This document shows positions 40,306 to 54,260 of a DNA stretch of 64,000 nt, in pieces. Location: assembly GCA_963575745.1 (NCBI GenBank), contig CAUYUJ010016056.1:70001-134000 (forward strand), in the 5' to 3' direction. Position 1 is the stretch's first letter, and each line of letters starts with the position of its first letter. Source of the DNA: Prorocentrum cordatum (Eukaryota; Sar; Dinophyceae; Prorocentrales; Prorocentraceae). Both the position numbers and the translations under genes were made by a program. Under the pieces are notes generated by a model. That model worked only from the letters and a program-made list of their open reading frames with translations, searched no databases and was not told the DNA's origin.

Positions 40306-41625
40306 TCACCACTTGTTTCCCCAACTGTTGTACTGCTGATTGCCGGAGCGGGGGCTGCGAGACCTGTGCTGATAATCGGTGCCCGCCGTGCCCTTGGGTC
40401 GCTTGGCCGGCGACCGGACAGGCCGGTTGTCAGCCTCTGTGCCGTCGGAACTCTTCTTGCTCCCCTTGCCGCCCTTGTCGGTGACGCCCTTGGCGCAGCC
40501 TTTGGGCTGACCCTTCGACTGCTGCCCCTTAGCTGTCACAGCCCGGCCAGCCTCCGTGAAGCTTTTGTTCACTTTGTCTTTGGCGTCAGCTAGGTTTTCA
40601 CGATCGATCTTGGCAAAGTAAGGCGCCAAATCTACGACGTCTTCCTCCAGAGCCCTGGCCATGGCCCTCCTCTGGAGAACATCGTATTGATAAGCTGTCC
40701 TGACTCCACCGTGTTCCTCGGCGATTCGCACGATGTTGTGGGCGTACGCAAGGAAGTCAGCGATGCTGCATGCCTTGGTGAGGATTACCTTGAATCCCCA
40801 CTCGTGCAGGTGGCCCATGAACGTGGCAAAGCCAGCGTAGTCGACTTTGTCCATCCACGCCATGTTCCGCTTGGCGGCAGCGCTCTGCTTCACCCGCTCC
40901 TCGTAAGAGCCGTCCCCCACGACAGCGTCGATCATAGGAGTCCGGCTCCAAGTTGGGCGGTGGTGATCGCGCAGATCCTCGCCCTCGGCGGACCCGACCC
41001 ACGGCCTGCCTTTGTCGTGCGCGATCTTCCCCGCCGCCTCGAACTTCGCGAGGACCTCCTCTGACGGGAGTGCATCCTTGGCGAAATGCTGCATGCCCAG
41101 CTCGAGTTTCCGGTCCTGCAACTTGAAACTGAGTCCTTTCGGCTTCCCTTTCTGCAGCGCCTGCGACTGAAGTTCCGCAAATTGCTTCACTGCTTCAGCC
41201 ATGCCCGAAAGCTCTTTGTTGTTGTGGGCCACCTCTGGTGGCACCGATGGTCCTGGCGAGGCTTTCTTCGCGCACGCCCCCTGCACCTTGAGTGCCAAGA
41301 CAATCTGTGCCGGCGAAACTTTCCAGCTCTTCCACGGGTCGTCCTGTTCGGTGGCATACGGGGTGGCGTGAACGGGAATGCTCGCCTTGATCATGTCCCG
41401 CATGTGAGGGTCTTCGAAGTCGGCTGGCGCGATGCTGCCTCCCGTCTCGGCCAGCAGCCGCGCGACAGACACGTAGTGGAAGAGATCGTGCTTCTTGGCG
41501 GGGTCGACGTCGACATTGATGACGAAGTCCACCCACTCACGCACCTGATCTGCACCTGCGCCGTTGAAGGCTCCACTGGCGGCGGTGGCGATCATCGCCG
41601 CGACGTCACTCGGAGAGAAAGACAT
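40306..41625 (-). CDS. Element A Gag-like protein
   Basis: 439 residues from the ATG at 41625. Similar along its length to element B Gag: SVARLLAE, PADFED, ALKVQGA, LSFKLQDR, GSAEGEDL, WSRTPMIDAVVGDGS, GFATFMGH. The C-terminal 60 residues are basic and Ser/Gly-rich with NRPVRSPAKRPKG and RSRSPRSG. No CCHC knuckle. The stop is TGA and the next codon starts the RT-RH frame without a shift, as in element B. Confidence 0.9.
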   Translation of the reverse strand: MSFSPSDVAAMIATAASGAFNGAGADQVREWVDFVINVDVDPAKKHDLFHYVSVARLLAETGGSIAPADFEDPHMRDMIKASIPVHATPYATEQDDPWKSWKVSPAQIVLALKVQGACAKKASPGPSVPPEVAHNNKELSGMAEAVKQFAELQSQALQKGKPKGLSFKLQDRKLELGMQHFAKDALPSEEVLAKFEAAGKIAHDKGRPWVGSAEGEDLRDHHRPTWSRTPMIDAVVGDGSYEERVKQSAAAKRNMAWMDKVDYAGFATFMGHLHEWGFKVILTKACSIADFLAYAHNIVRIAEEHGGVRTAYQYDVLQRRAMARALEEDVVDLAPYFAKIDRENLADAKDKVNKSFTEAGRAVTAKGQQSKGQPKGCAKGVTDKGGKGSKKSSDGTEADNRPVRSPAKRPKGTAGTDYQHRSRSPRSGNQQYNSWGNKW

Positions 41626-42559
41626 CTTCCCTCGGACGACGAAGAATCATATTACTCTGCGTGCTAGGACACAAATCTGCAATTCAGACACCTTGTCCGA
41701 GCCATCACGGTTACAGTGGACAGCTGAAGGATCTCCCCCCGCAGGCGGATACCTGGCCTCTCTTCCGACGAGACAAAGAGGAGAGTGGCCTCAGGCATGG
41801 TGAGAGCAACCGTATTTCCGATTCCTCAAACATGCAGGCAGGCAGCCCCTCCAAAGACTTCCCTTCGCAAAATCAGTTCTGACGCCGCCTGCTGCCGCCG
41901 CCAAAACACGCGACAGCAACCTGTGAGAGGCTGGGCAAGGTCTGAGCTGTGAGAGGGCAGATTGCCTGAGCGTGCTCGTCTGAGCTAGTGCGGCACAACG
42001 CACGAGACAAGAGACGACAACCTGCTCAGGCGCGGCCTGCACTGCGGGGCAAAACGTAGCCAGCGCTGATTGCGATGCTTATCCCCCTCCGCAGCCTGAG
42101 TGCACCACCCAGGCCTCCGGAGGGCGTCATAAGCGCGCCTGCCGAGCGCTGCGTGCGATGCTGCCCCGGTGGAGAACCTGCCTTGCCGCGCTGGCTCCCT
42201 GCAGCTTGACGGTGCTGGGCTGCCGTCAGAGAAAGGATTCCCCTGACGCCACCACGCCGCCGACGCGATTCAACTTTGTCACCGCCGCCGCCAGAGGACA
42301 CAGAGCAGATTTGAATGATGAGATGGATGAGTGAGCGCCCATCTTTGGGGCGAGCGCGTCCGCCTGGACGCGGCGCGAAGGGGCTTACGCTCGCCCTTCG
42401 CGATAGAATGCTGCGCGTCGCCGCGTAGCAGGCGAATCCGTCTCCAAACGGTTTCTTTCCTGGTGGGTGGTCTGGGTGACCCCATTCTTTATGTGAGGCG
42501 CGCCGTCTTGGCGGGCAACGCCGCCAAGGCGACTCGCTAGAGGGCGTGCGCAGCTCGAC
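41626..42559 (-). other. Element A leader, proximal part
   Basis: Between gag and the conserved leader block. No gene, tandem repeat or foldback recognised. Confidence 0.5.
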
Positions 42560-43035
42560 TGCGCGCTATTGCAACGACGCGAATGTCAGCTTCGCCTCGG
42601 AGCTAAGGCAACAGGAAACGCAGCCAAGGAACTGCTTGCTGAGGCGCTTCCGACCCACGCTTCTTTGGCACCCATTTTGGGGCCGAAAATCTTCCGAAAT
42701 CCGATGGGCCGAGTTCCCATGGGAAATCCGTCCAGTTGCAATCTCAGCCGCCGTATTTTCAGCAGCCACACCAGAATTTAATTCTGAGTTCGCTGGTGAA
42801 AGGGCGTCAGCATGGATATTCCGATTACGCGCCGTTTGGGACGCAGGACCCCCGGGGTCGGTCGAGGACGGGCGTGCTGCACAAATGCAAAGCACCCCGC
42901 CCCCGTTGTGTGCAGGTGGGGGATTAGCAAATGCTCCCCCATCAAGGACTAGCTTCTGCGCCTGCACACATCCGACCCCGAGTGCCCCAGAGTGTGTCTG
43001 TAGCCCCTGCTTCTGGCTCGCGCGGTCGAGACGGC
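42560..43035 (-). other. Element A leader block conserved with element B
   Basis: On the minus strand it matches 30195-30545 of element B, including AGCTAGTCCTTGATGG(G), CCACCTGCACACAACG, TTTGCA-TTTGTGCAGC and CAGAATTAAATTCTGG (a palindrome AGAATTAAATTCT). The orientation agrees with the two elements lying head to head. Likely an RNA or promoter function retained in both. Confidence 0.75.
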
Positions 43036-43054
43036 CAGGTCACTGCATTTTGGC

Positions 43055-44045
43055 GCGCCTGGGCACCATAATGCAGAAAGGAACTAAGAATGCGATATTC
43101 TGGCGCGCGAACGCCCAGGAGCACTAAGTCGCACTCAGGTTGCGAATCTGGGTGCGCAAGGGCACCAGAAAGCAAAAGGGGGAACTCACAATGCAATTTC
43201 GCGCGGACGCCCACGAGCGCTAATGTGCGCTAAGCTTGCGAATCAGGGCGCCAGCGCAGTAGAACGCAGAAAGGCGTTCAGAATGCAATTCTGGGCGCGC
43301 GAACGCTGAGGAGCGCTTTGCTGCGCTGAGATTGCGAATCTGGGCGCGCCTGCGCTCCAGAACGGAGAAGGGACACAGAGTGCAATTCTGGGCGCGCGGA
43401 CGCCACAAGCGCTCAGATTGCAAACGTGGGTGCGCCTGGAATCAAAAAAACCCAGAAAGGCGCTCAGGATGCAATTTTTTGGGCGCGCGAACACCCAGGA
43501 GCGCTAAGTCACGCTCAGATTGCGAGCCCGGGTGCGCCTTGGCACCAGAACGCAGAGAGGAGCTCAGCATGCAATTCTGGGCGCGCGGATGCCCAGAAAC
43601 CTTCAGACTGCGAATATTGGTGCGCCTGGCCACCTGAACGTAGAAAGAAGCTCAGAATGCAATTCTGGGCGCGCGGACGCCCAACAACGCAAAGTCACGC
43701 TCAGATTGCAAAGCCCCGTGCGCCTGGGTACCAGGCTGCCGAAAGGCTCAGAATGCAATTCTGGCACGCGGACGCCCTCAGACTGCGAATTTTGGTGCGC
43801 CTGGCCACCAGAACGCAGAAAGGAGCTCAGAATGCAATTCTGTGGGCGCGGGGCCCAGGAGCGCGAAATCGCGCACAGACTGCAAAACTGGGTGCGCCTC
43901 GGCACCAGAACGCCGAAAGGAGCACAAAATGCAATTTTTGGGCACGCGGACGCCCACGAGCGCAAAGTCGCGCTCAGACTGCGAATCTGGATGCGCCTGG
44001 GCACCAGAACGCAAAAAGGTAGGAGCATAGAGTGCAATACTGGCC
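43055..44045 (-). repeat. Element A leader minisatellite, about 90-105 bp unit
   Basis: About ten units recognisable by AATGCAATTCTGGGCGCGCG and GCGAATCTGGGTGCGCCTGG, alternating with GAACGCAGAAAGG. Units vary by indels of 5-20 bp. It occupies the same place in the element as the 29.1-29.8 kb array of element B but is a different sequence. Confidence 0.9.
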
Positions 44046-44244
44046 AGAGAGAGAGCACGGCGCCCACGGGGGAGCAACGACGCACTTTACATTTCACCAC
44101 AGGCGGCAAGGACCAGCGAGAGAGTAGCCCTCACGGCGGGGTGCGAGAATGGCGCTCAGCGGCATCAGAAATGCACTGAGGACCGCACCCACTGGAAACC
44201 AACAAGGAGCCTGCGCCCCGGGACGCCCCGTCCTCTGGCGAAGA

Positions 44245-44555
44245 GGGCCAGAGAGCGTGGCTCGACAGACCTGGGTTTGCCGCTCGCGAGGAGGCAGGGG
44301 ACCTCCACGTCGCACGAGGTAACGCCCGCGAGAAGGCAGCGACCTCAAAGTGACTTCTGGGTGCCCGCGACAGGGCTTTGCCCGCGAGAAGGCAGCGAGG
44401 TAACCTGCACGCAGCATGCCACGCGGTACCCGGCAGAGCCCGGGAGACGTGCGGCCTGAGTTTCCCCGCGAGAAGGCAGGGACTCTGGGTGTGCCCGCGA
44501 GAAGGCAGGGACCCTGGGTTTGCCCGCGAGAAGGCAGGGACCCTGAACTTGCCCG
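44245..44555 (-). repeat. Short tandem repeat, about 31 bp, element A leader
   Basis: Recurring GCCCGCGAGAAGGCAGGGA followed by CCCTGGGTTT-like sequence. About eight units; the last three (44465-44555) are the most regular. Confidence 0.85.
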
Positions 44556-44568
44556 CTCAGGCGGAACT

Positions 44569-44985
44569 GCCGCCAGGCGGCAGGCGGCTGCTCCCCGCCC
44601 TGCGGGCGCCGTCCCACGCGGAGAGCGTTCGGTCAGAGAGCCTGAGAAGGCGGCCCCTGCCGACAAGCTCTCAGGCACGTGCCTGCGAGGGAGCGGGCAG
44701 TGCCACAGCGCACCAGGCCGTCGCTCGTGCTTTGGCCTGGCTTGGCCCTGCTCCCCGCAGAGACCGAGAGCGCCTCCTGTGGGGCGACCAGAACGGCTGA
44801 CACAAGAGACTAGCACCGAGAATACTTCCGCCTCCGAAAACGCAAGCCGGCCCGCCAGGAACCGCTTGCCCGCGAAGCAGGCGCAGAGGCGTGTGAGATG
44901 GAGCAGAGGAGGTGAGGCGAATACGCTTGAGCCTGCTCCACATGATTTTCCTGTGCCGGAAACGAGTTTACGCTTCATAAAAACA
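44569..44985 (-). repeat. Element A terminal repeat A1
   Basis: Outer 5' end of element A. Matches A2 (27050-27440) with several substitutions and indels. It ends at CGCTTCAT followed by an A-run, beyond which the sequence is a right-half M5 element. Confidence 0.88.
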
Positions 44986-45012
44986 CAGGGAATGGACGTC
45001 CGAGCGATGGCG
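44982..45012 (+). mobile_element. Right-arm fragment of inverted-repeat element M5
   Basis: AAAAACACAGGGAATGGACG then TCCGAGCGATGG matches the right arm of the complete M5 at 60981-61010. The left two thirds of an M5 copy lie at 25161-25240. Confidence 0.6.
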
Positions 45013-45179
45013 AGACGTCGCCCCCCGTGCCGCCTCGTGGGCGCCCCGCGGGCGCCCCGTGCTTCGGGGGCATGCCGAGGCTGCGCGCCACGTGGCCGCC
45101 CGTGCCGCCTCGGGGTGCGCCACCGTGCGCCGGGTGGGCCTCCCGAGGTTGCACTACGTTGCTGGCTATGCCGCCTCGT

Positions 45180-45377
45180 ATCGGGCCGGGCGAAAGCGGG
45201 GGGATTGGGAAAGGGGGGGTTACGAAATTTGCTGCATGCAGCTGGTTTCGGCCCCACCGAGGGGCCCATTCCTCGATACATAGCCGCCTCCGGCGCCGGG
45301 AGGCGCCGGGAAAATCAGCTACGTGAGCTGATTCTCAAACCCCCCCTTTGCTATCCCCCCCTTTCGCCCGGCCCGAT
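45180..45377. mobile_element. Foldback element, family M3, copy 2 (complete)
   Basis: The ends are a perfect 17-bp inverted repeat (ATCGGGCCGGGCGAAAG). The inner arms also pair loosely (GGGGGG-rich, GAAATTTGCTGCATGCAGCT near the left, AATCAGCTACGTGAGCTGAT near the right). A possible CGT target duplication flanks it. No coding capacity; MITE-like. Confidence 0.85.
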
Positions 45378-45494
45378 CGTAGGCGCCTCCCTCGAGAGCG
45401 CCCCGCACTCCTGAGCTCACGCACACGACATACATGTCACCACGTAGCTTACACCACATAACTGGCACCACAAGACTTTCAACGCACATCTTTA

Positions 45495-45530
45495 TATCCA
45501 TATATATATATATATATATATATAGATATA
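45495..45530 (+). repeat. (TA)n microsatellite
   Basis: TATATA run with ATATAGATATATG at its end, in DNA otherwise rich in CACATAGCTTAC words. Confidence 0.9.
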
Positions 45531-46291
45531 TGTATATTGCATCGGATAGATTATTTCACACAGCATGCACCCATAGTTCCCACCTCCAGTTCGCACCAAT
45601 GATCTTACACGGCGTAGCTTACATCACATAGCTTGCCTCGCATAGCTCCTCCACAGCAGCAGCTCACCGTGTTTCGTCCCCGCTGGCTAACCCATATCTG
45701 TCTTGTTATGAGCAGTGCCACGGTATGGCCATAAACTTTGAAGAGGTGTCAAGCGAGAACCTCGTTTTGAAAGACATCATCCATCTAATGGTTGCGCAAT
45801 GTTGCACCACTGGCACGAAAGCAGGGAACGTCGTTTGCGAAAATTCCATTTCGAATAGGGGGGGGCATTCCATCCGTATACGGTCAGGAGCGCTTGCTTT
45901 GAGTATAGCGTTGGCGGTTCTGACCCACCACGCTTCGACGCGACACGCTAACCACGACCCAATTCCAGAGCGTCAACTTCGTGAGTTTTTCCCAGTCCCC
46001 GCCCCGCGGAGCGGAGCAACACGCTACCAGCTTGCATGGCAGAGCGTGTCGCTGGGGCCGCCTCTGCGACTCCCGAACCAGCTGCCTAAGGTTAAAAAGA
46101 ATCGCGCTACATCATTGTAACTGCTGTAAGCTTTTAAGACGCATGCGCGCAGTACTACTGTAACTCCTGTACTTGCGTTACACCATTGGTCTTGCCATGC
46201 TGCAACACACTATTCTGCTTGACTCGCATGGTAGTGGGGTGAGTTTAACATGGGCCTCGTACCGCTACCACGCTGGAGCAGCGGCACAAAA
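45531..46291. other. No gene recognised
   Basis: Moderate-GC unique-looking DNA. GTAGCTTACA(T/C) words recur at 45445 and 45614. A 131-codon plus frame (45725-46120) has no motif I recognise. Confidence 0.4.
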
Positions 46292-47664
46292 TTATCCTGG
46301 CGAAGGACCCTACCAGATGCAGTTGCGAGTACCGCAATTGTGAGTATCTTCTTCGATGGCGCTCCCTATGGGGCCACGAACCGTATGAGGGGTGTGCCGA
46401 AATCTGTGCGGTGGGCGCATGGGAGCGCAGCCACTGGGGCCTTCGCTGGAGCTCCCTATGGGGCCAAGAAACGTGTGAGGGGTGTGCCGAAATGGGCGCG
46501 GTGGGCGCATGGGAGCGCAGCCACTGGGGCCTTCGGTGGAGCTCCCTATGGGGCCACGAAACGTGTGATGGGTGTGCCGAAATGGGTGCGGTGGGCGCAT
46601 GGGAGCGCAGCCACTGGGGCCTTCGCTGGAGCTCCCTATGGGGCCACGAAACGTGTGAGGGTGTGCCGAAATCTGTGCGGTGGCGCATGGGAGCGCAGCC
46701 ACTGGGGCCTTCGCTGGAGGGGCCACCCGAAAGCAGCGCATGGGGCCTTCGTGGCCACGAAACGTATGAGGGGTGTGCCGAAATGGGTGCGGTGGGCGCA
46801 TGGGGTGTAGCCACTGGGGCCTTCGCTGGAGCTCACTATGGGGCCACGAAACGTGTGAGGGGTGTGCCGAAATGGGTGCGGTGTGCGCATGGGAGCGCAG
46901 CCACTGGGGCCTTCGGTGGAGCTCCCTATGGGGCCACGAAGCGTGTGAGGGGTGTGCCGATATTTGTGCGGTGGGCGCATGGGAGCGCAGCCACTGGGGC
47001 CTTCGCTGGAGCTCCCTAGAAACGTGTGAGGGGTGTGCCGAAATGGGTGCGGTGGGCGCATGGGAGCGCAGCCACTGGGGCTTTCGGTGGAGCTCCCCAT
47101 GGGACCACGAACCGTGTGATGGGTGTGCCGAAATGGGTGCGGCGGGCGCATGGGAGCGCAGCCACTGAGGCCTTCTCTGGAGCTCCCTATGGGGCCACGA
47201 AGCGTGTGAGGGGTGTGCAGAAATGAGTGCGGTGGGCGCATGGGAGCGCAGCCACTAGGGCCTTCGGTGGAGCTCCCTATGGGGCCACGAAACGTGTGAG
47301 GGGTGTGCCGAAATCTGAAATCTGTGCGGTGGGCGCATGGGAGCGCAGCCACTGGGGCCTTCGCTGGAGCTCCCTATGGGGCCACGAAACGTGTGAGGGG
47401 TGTGCCGAAATGGGTGCGGTGGGCGCATGGGAGCGCAGCCACTGGGGCCTTCGCTGGAGCTCCCTATGGGGCCACGAAACGTGTGAGGGGTGTGCCGAAA
47501 TCTGTGCGGTGGGCGCATGGGAGCGCAGCCACTGGGGCCTTCGGTGGAGCTCCCTATGGGGCCACGAAACGTGTGAGGGGTGTGCCGAAATCTGTGCGGT
47601 GGGCGCATGGGAGCGCAGCCACTGGGGCCTTCGCTGGAGCTCCCTATGATCGTCATGATGATGG

Positions 47665-47757
<93 letters not shown>

Positions 47758-47850
47758 GAATGGCAGGAGGGAGGGGGCAGCGGGAGGAGTGAACGCGGGG
47801 CGCTGTCTCTTCAAAACGAGGACCCAACACCACAGGATGGTTGGGAAAAA
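46292..47850 (+). repeat. 90-bp minisatellite element, copy 2
   Basis: The left flank CCTGGCGAAGGACCCTACCA with GCAGTTGCGAGTACCGCAAT matches copy 1 (25255). About 14 units of 90 bp (GGGCGCATGGGAGCGCAGCC, GGAGCTCCCTATGGGGCC, ACGTGTGAGGGGTGTGCC); some have 3-25 bp deletions. After a (GAT)n run, the right flank ACGCGGGGCGCTGTCT...AACGAGGACCCAACACCACA ends GGATGGTTGGG near 47848, as in copy 1. Frames of 100-330 codons are by-products. Confidence 0.9.
47652..47757 (+). repeat. (GAT)n microsatellite
   Basis: About 35 nearly perfect ATG/GAT triplets inside the right part of the 90-bp element, where copy 1 has GGA triplets instead. Confidence 0.95.
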
Positions 47851-48394
47851 CGATAGCAAGAAGATAACATCGGATCCAGGTAATGTTTCTGTTGCTTGGA
47901 TTTGGGCCAGTTGTTTGAACTTTACCTGCAGGCGTCCAGCGCTTAGAACTTCGGCGTTGTCCAAACAGTTTTACAAGACTGCCGTGGAGAGCATCAGGCT
48001 TGCGTCCAGCAGCGCGCCCGCGAAGAATGCAAGCAGGTTTCTCAGAACGGTGCATACATTGTCATCCCACTCGTCAAGTTCCTCACTACTGCGCGACATC
48101 AAGGGAGGCCAGAGACCCGAGCAGAAACGCAACAAGGGTGGAGACGGGGCCGCGGCGCTGGAGAGGGGCCATCAAGGATTTATCATGCACATCGCAATCG
48201 ACAGAGGACATCACCGAAGCGTTTGCTTCAGGCCACCACGGCGAGGATGCGCAGAGAGACAGGAGCCGACCAGCGCACGCACTGTGGCGTAAGCGCGCGG
48301 AAGCAATATTCAGGCGTTCGGGCCAAGTACGTATGAGCTGAGTTGAGCGGGCATCTCATCGACGTCCGCATGCATGTCGACAGATTCAACGCCG
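47851..48394. other. No gene recognised
   Basis: Unique-looking DNA with no domain, tandem repeat or foldback recognised. Confidence 0.4.
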
Positions 48395-49330
48395 GCGCCT
48401 TCGCTGGCCTCGACGTCAGTACCGACACCAGCACAATGGCCTGCGACCGCGCCCGCGCTGACGCCAGCACCCACGTCAGAATGAGCGCTTGCGATTGCGC
48501 CCGCACCGACGCCAGCGCCTACACTAGCGCCGCCTGCCTACACCAGCGCCGCCTGCTGCACTGACGTGAGTACCGACACCAGCACAGTTGCGGGCTCCCG
48601 CGCCCACGCTCGCGCTGACGCCAGCACCAACGTCAGCATGAGCGCTTGCGATTGCGCCCGCACCGACGCCAGCGCCTACACCAGCGCCGCCTGCCTACAC
48701 CAGCGCCGCCTGCTGCACTGACGTCAGCATGAACGCCGGCGCTTGAGCCGGCACCAACGAACGCCAGCTCCTACACCAGCACTGACGTTATCACTGGCGC
48801 CAACACTAACGCCGACCACCTACACCAGCACCGACGCAAGCACCCTCGCCAGCATGAGCACCTGCGATGGCGCCGACTACAGCGCCAGCGCCTACACCAG
48901 CGCCGACGACAGCACGCCAGCACGAATGCTGGCGCCCGCGGCAAGACCAACGCCAGCGCCTACACCAGCACCAACGTCATCACCGACGCCAGCACGAAGC
49001 CGACACCTACCCCAACACCGACGTCAGCACCGGCGCCAGCATGAACCCCATACGATGACCCAGCACCAGCGCCAGCGCCTCCACCAGCGTCGACGCCAGC
49101 ACTGACGCCAGCACGAACGTCGGCGCCTGTGCTCACACTAACGCAAGCGCCTACACCAGCACCGATGTCACCACCGACGCCAGCACCAACGCCGACGCCA
49201 TCACTTGCACCGACGCCAGCGTCGAGGCCAGCGCTGACGCCAGCACGAACGCCGGTGCCTGCGCCGGCACCATTTCCAGCGGCTACACCAGCACCGATGT
49301 CAGCACCGACGACAACACCAACGCCAACGC
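48395..49330 (+). repeat. GC-rich minisatellite with 6/12-mer units, block 1
   Basis: Built from GACGCCAGC, ACCAGCGCC and CCTACACCAGCACCGACG words. An approximately 160-bp sub-block containing GCTTGCGATTGCGCCCGCAC is duplicated (48485 and 48643). Frames on both strands are low-complexity (Ala/Pro/Thr or Gly/Ala/Val). Confidence 0.88.
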
Positions 49331-49814
49331 CTAACCGTATGCCCTTGAGAATAACACCCAGGGGAAAATAAAGTTCTGGGTCCCGGGGGAATGGTAAACG
49401 ATTTGTCCGGGCAGGTCGTGCGTGAGATGGATGACGACGACGCCGACGACGACGACGACCGAGCCCCGCCACACGTTTGTGACTTCGGAAAGCTGCAGCG
49501 GTGAGAATCCCACAGCCCTGCCACACACTTCGGAAGGCACCACTGGTCAGAATCTATGATAAGACATATCACAAGGAGGGGAGGGAAAAGGAGAGAGAAG
49601 GGGAGGGGAGGTGCGGTGGCAGAGGGGAGAGGCCCCAGGACCAGTTTTCCCCGAATAGATCTGATTCGGGTCATTGCGCACTGCATGTGTAAAACGTATT
49701 GCCTTGCCGCCGTTTTCTACAACACATATGTAGGAAGAAACTCATGGTGGTCCGGTTCCAGTGACAAAAATAGCCAGAGATAAAAAAAAGTCGAGGGGGC
49801 TACAGGGATCGAGT
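49331..49814. other. Spacer with a short segment repeated beyond the TAG array
   Basis: At 49470-49555, CGTTTGTGA, GGAAAGCTG, GGTGAGAA and CCTGCCACAC occur in the same order as at 53918-53972. No gene seen. Confidence 0.5.
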
Positions 49815-53880
<4,066 letters not shown>

Positions 53881-53984
53881 GCGACCCTTGCCACACGATC
53901 TTGATGGTGCGTTTGTGATTGGGGAAAGCTGACATGGTGAGAACCCGATAGCACTGCCACACGTTCTTGGTGATGCTGCTACTC
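53881..53984 (+). repeat. Segment shared with 49470-49555
   Basis: CGTTTGTGATTGGGGAAAGC, GGTGAGAACCC and CTGCCACACGTTCTTGGTG resemble the segment left of the TAG array, in the same orientation. Confidence 0.6.
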
Positions 53985-54260
53985 GCGCCACTACTCGACA
54001 GCACACAGCGCCTACACCAGCGACGACAACACGAATTCTGGCGCAGGCGACAGCATTATCCCCAGCGCCCACACACCAGCATCGATGGCATCACTGGCAA
54101 CAGCACGAATGCCGACCCTAGCACCGACGTCAGCACCGACGCCAGCATGAACACCTGCGAGCGCGTCGGCAAAAGGGCCAGCGCCTCCACCAGCGCCGCC
54201 GCCAGCACTGACGCCAGCGCTGACGCCAGCCCCGACTCCAACACGGTCCCCGACCCCAGC
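53985..54260 (+). repeat. GC-rich minisatellite with 6/12-mer units, block 2
   Basis: Same word content as 48395-49330: CCTACACCAGCG, ACCGACGTCAGCACCGACG, GCCAGCACTGACGCC. Confidence 0.85.

Larger units (their letters stand above)
26803..44985 (-). mobile_element. Element A: split-direct-repeat YR retrotransposon, interrupted by element B
   Basis: Reading the minus strand, the order is A1 (44985-44569), leader with minisatellites, gag, RT-RH, recombinase (split), B1 (27627-27436), A2 (27440-27050), B2 (26992-26803). This A1 - genes - B1A2 - B2 layout is the split-direct-repeat arrangement of PAT/Ngaro-type elements, which integrate through a tyrosine recombinase rather than a DDE integrase. 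Without the 8.7 kb insert it is about 9.46 kb. The A1/A2 copies differ by substitutions and a roughly 15-bp indel, so this copy is older than element B. gag and RT-RH are still open. The ends sit between the right flank of the 90-bp minisatellite element and a half copy of M5. Exact end bases are uncertain by 1-3 nt because of an A-run. Confidence 0.9.
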
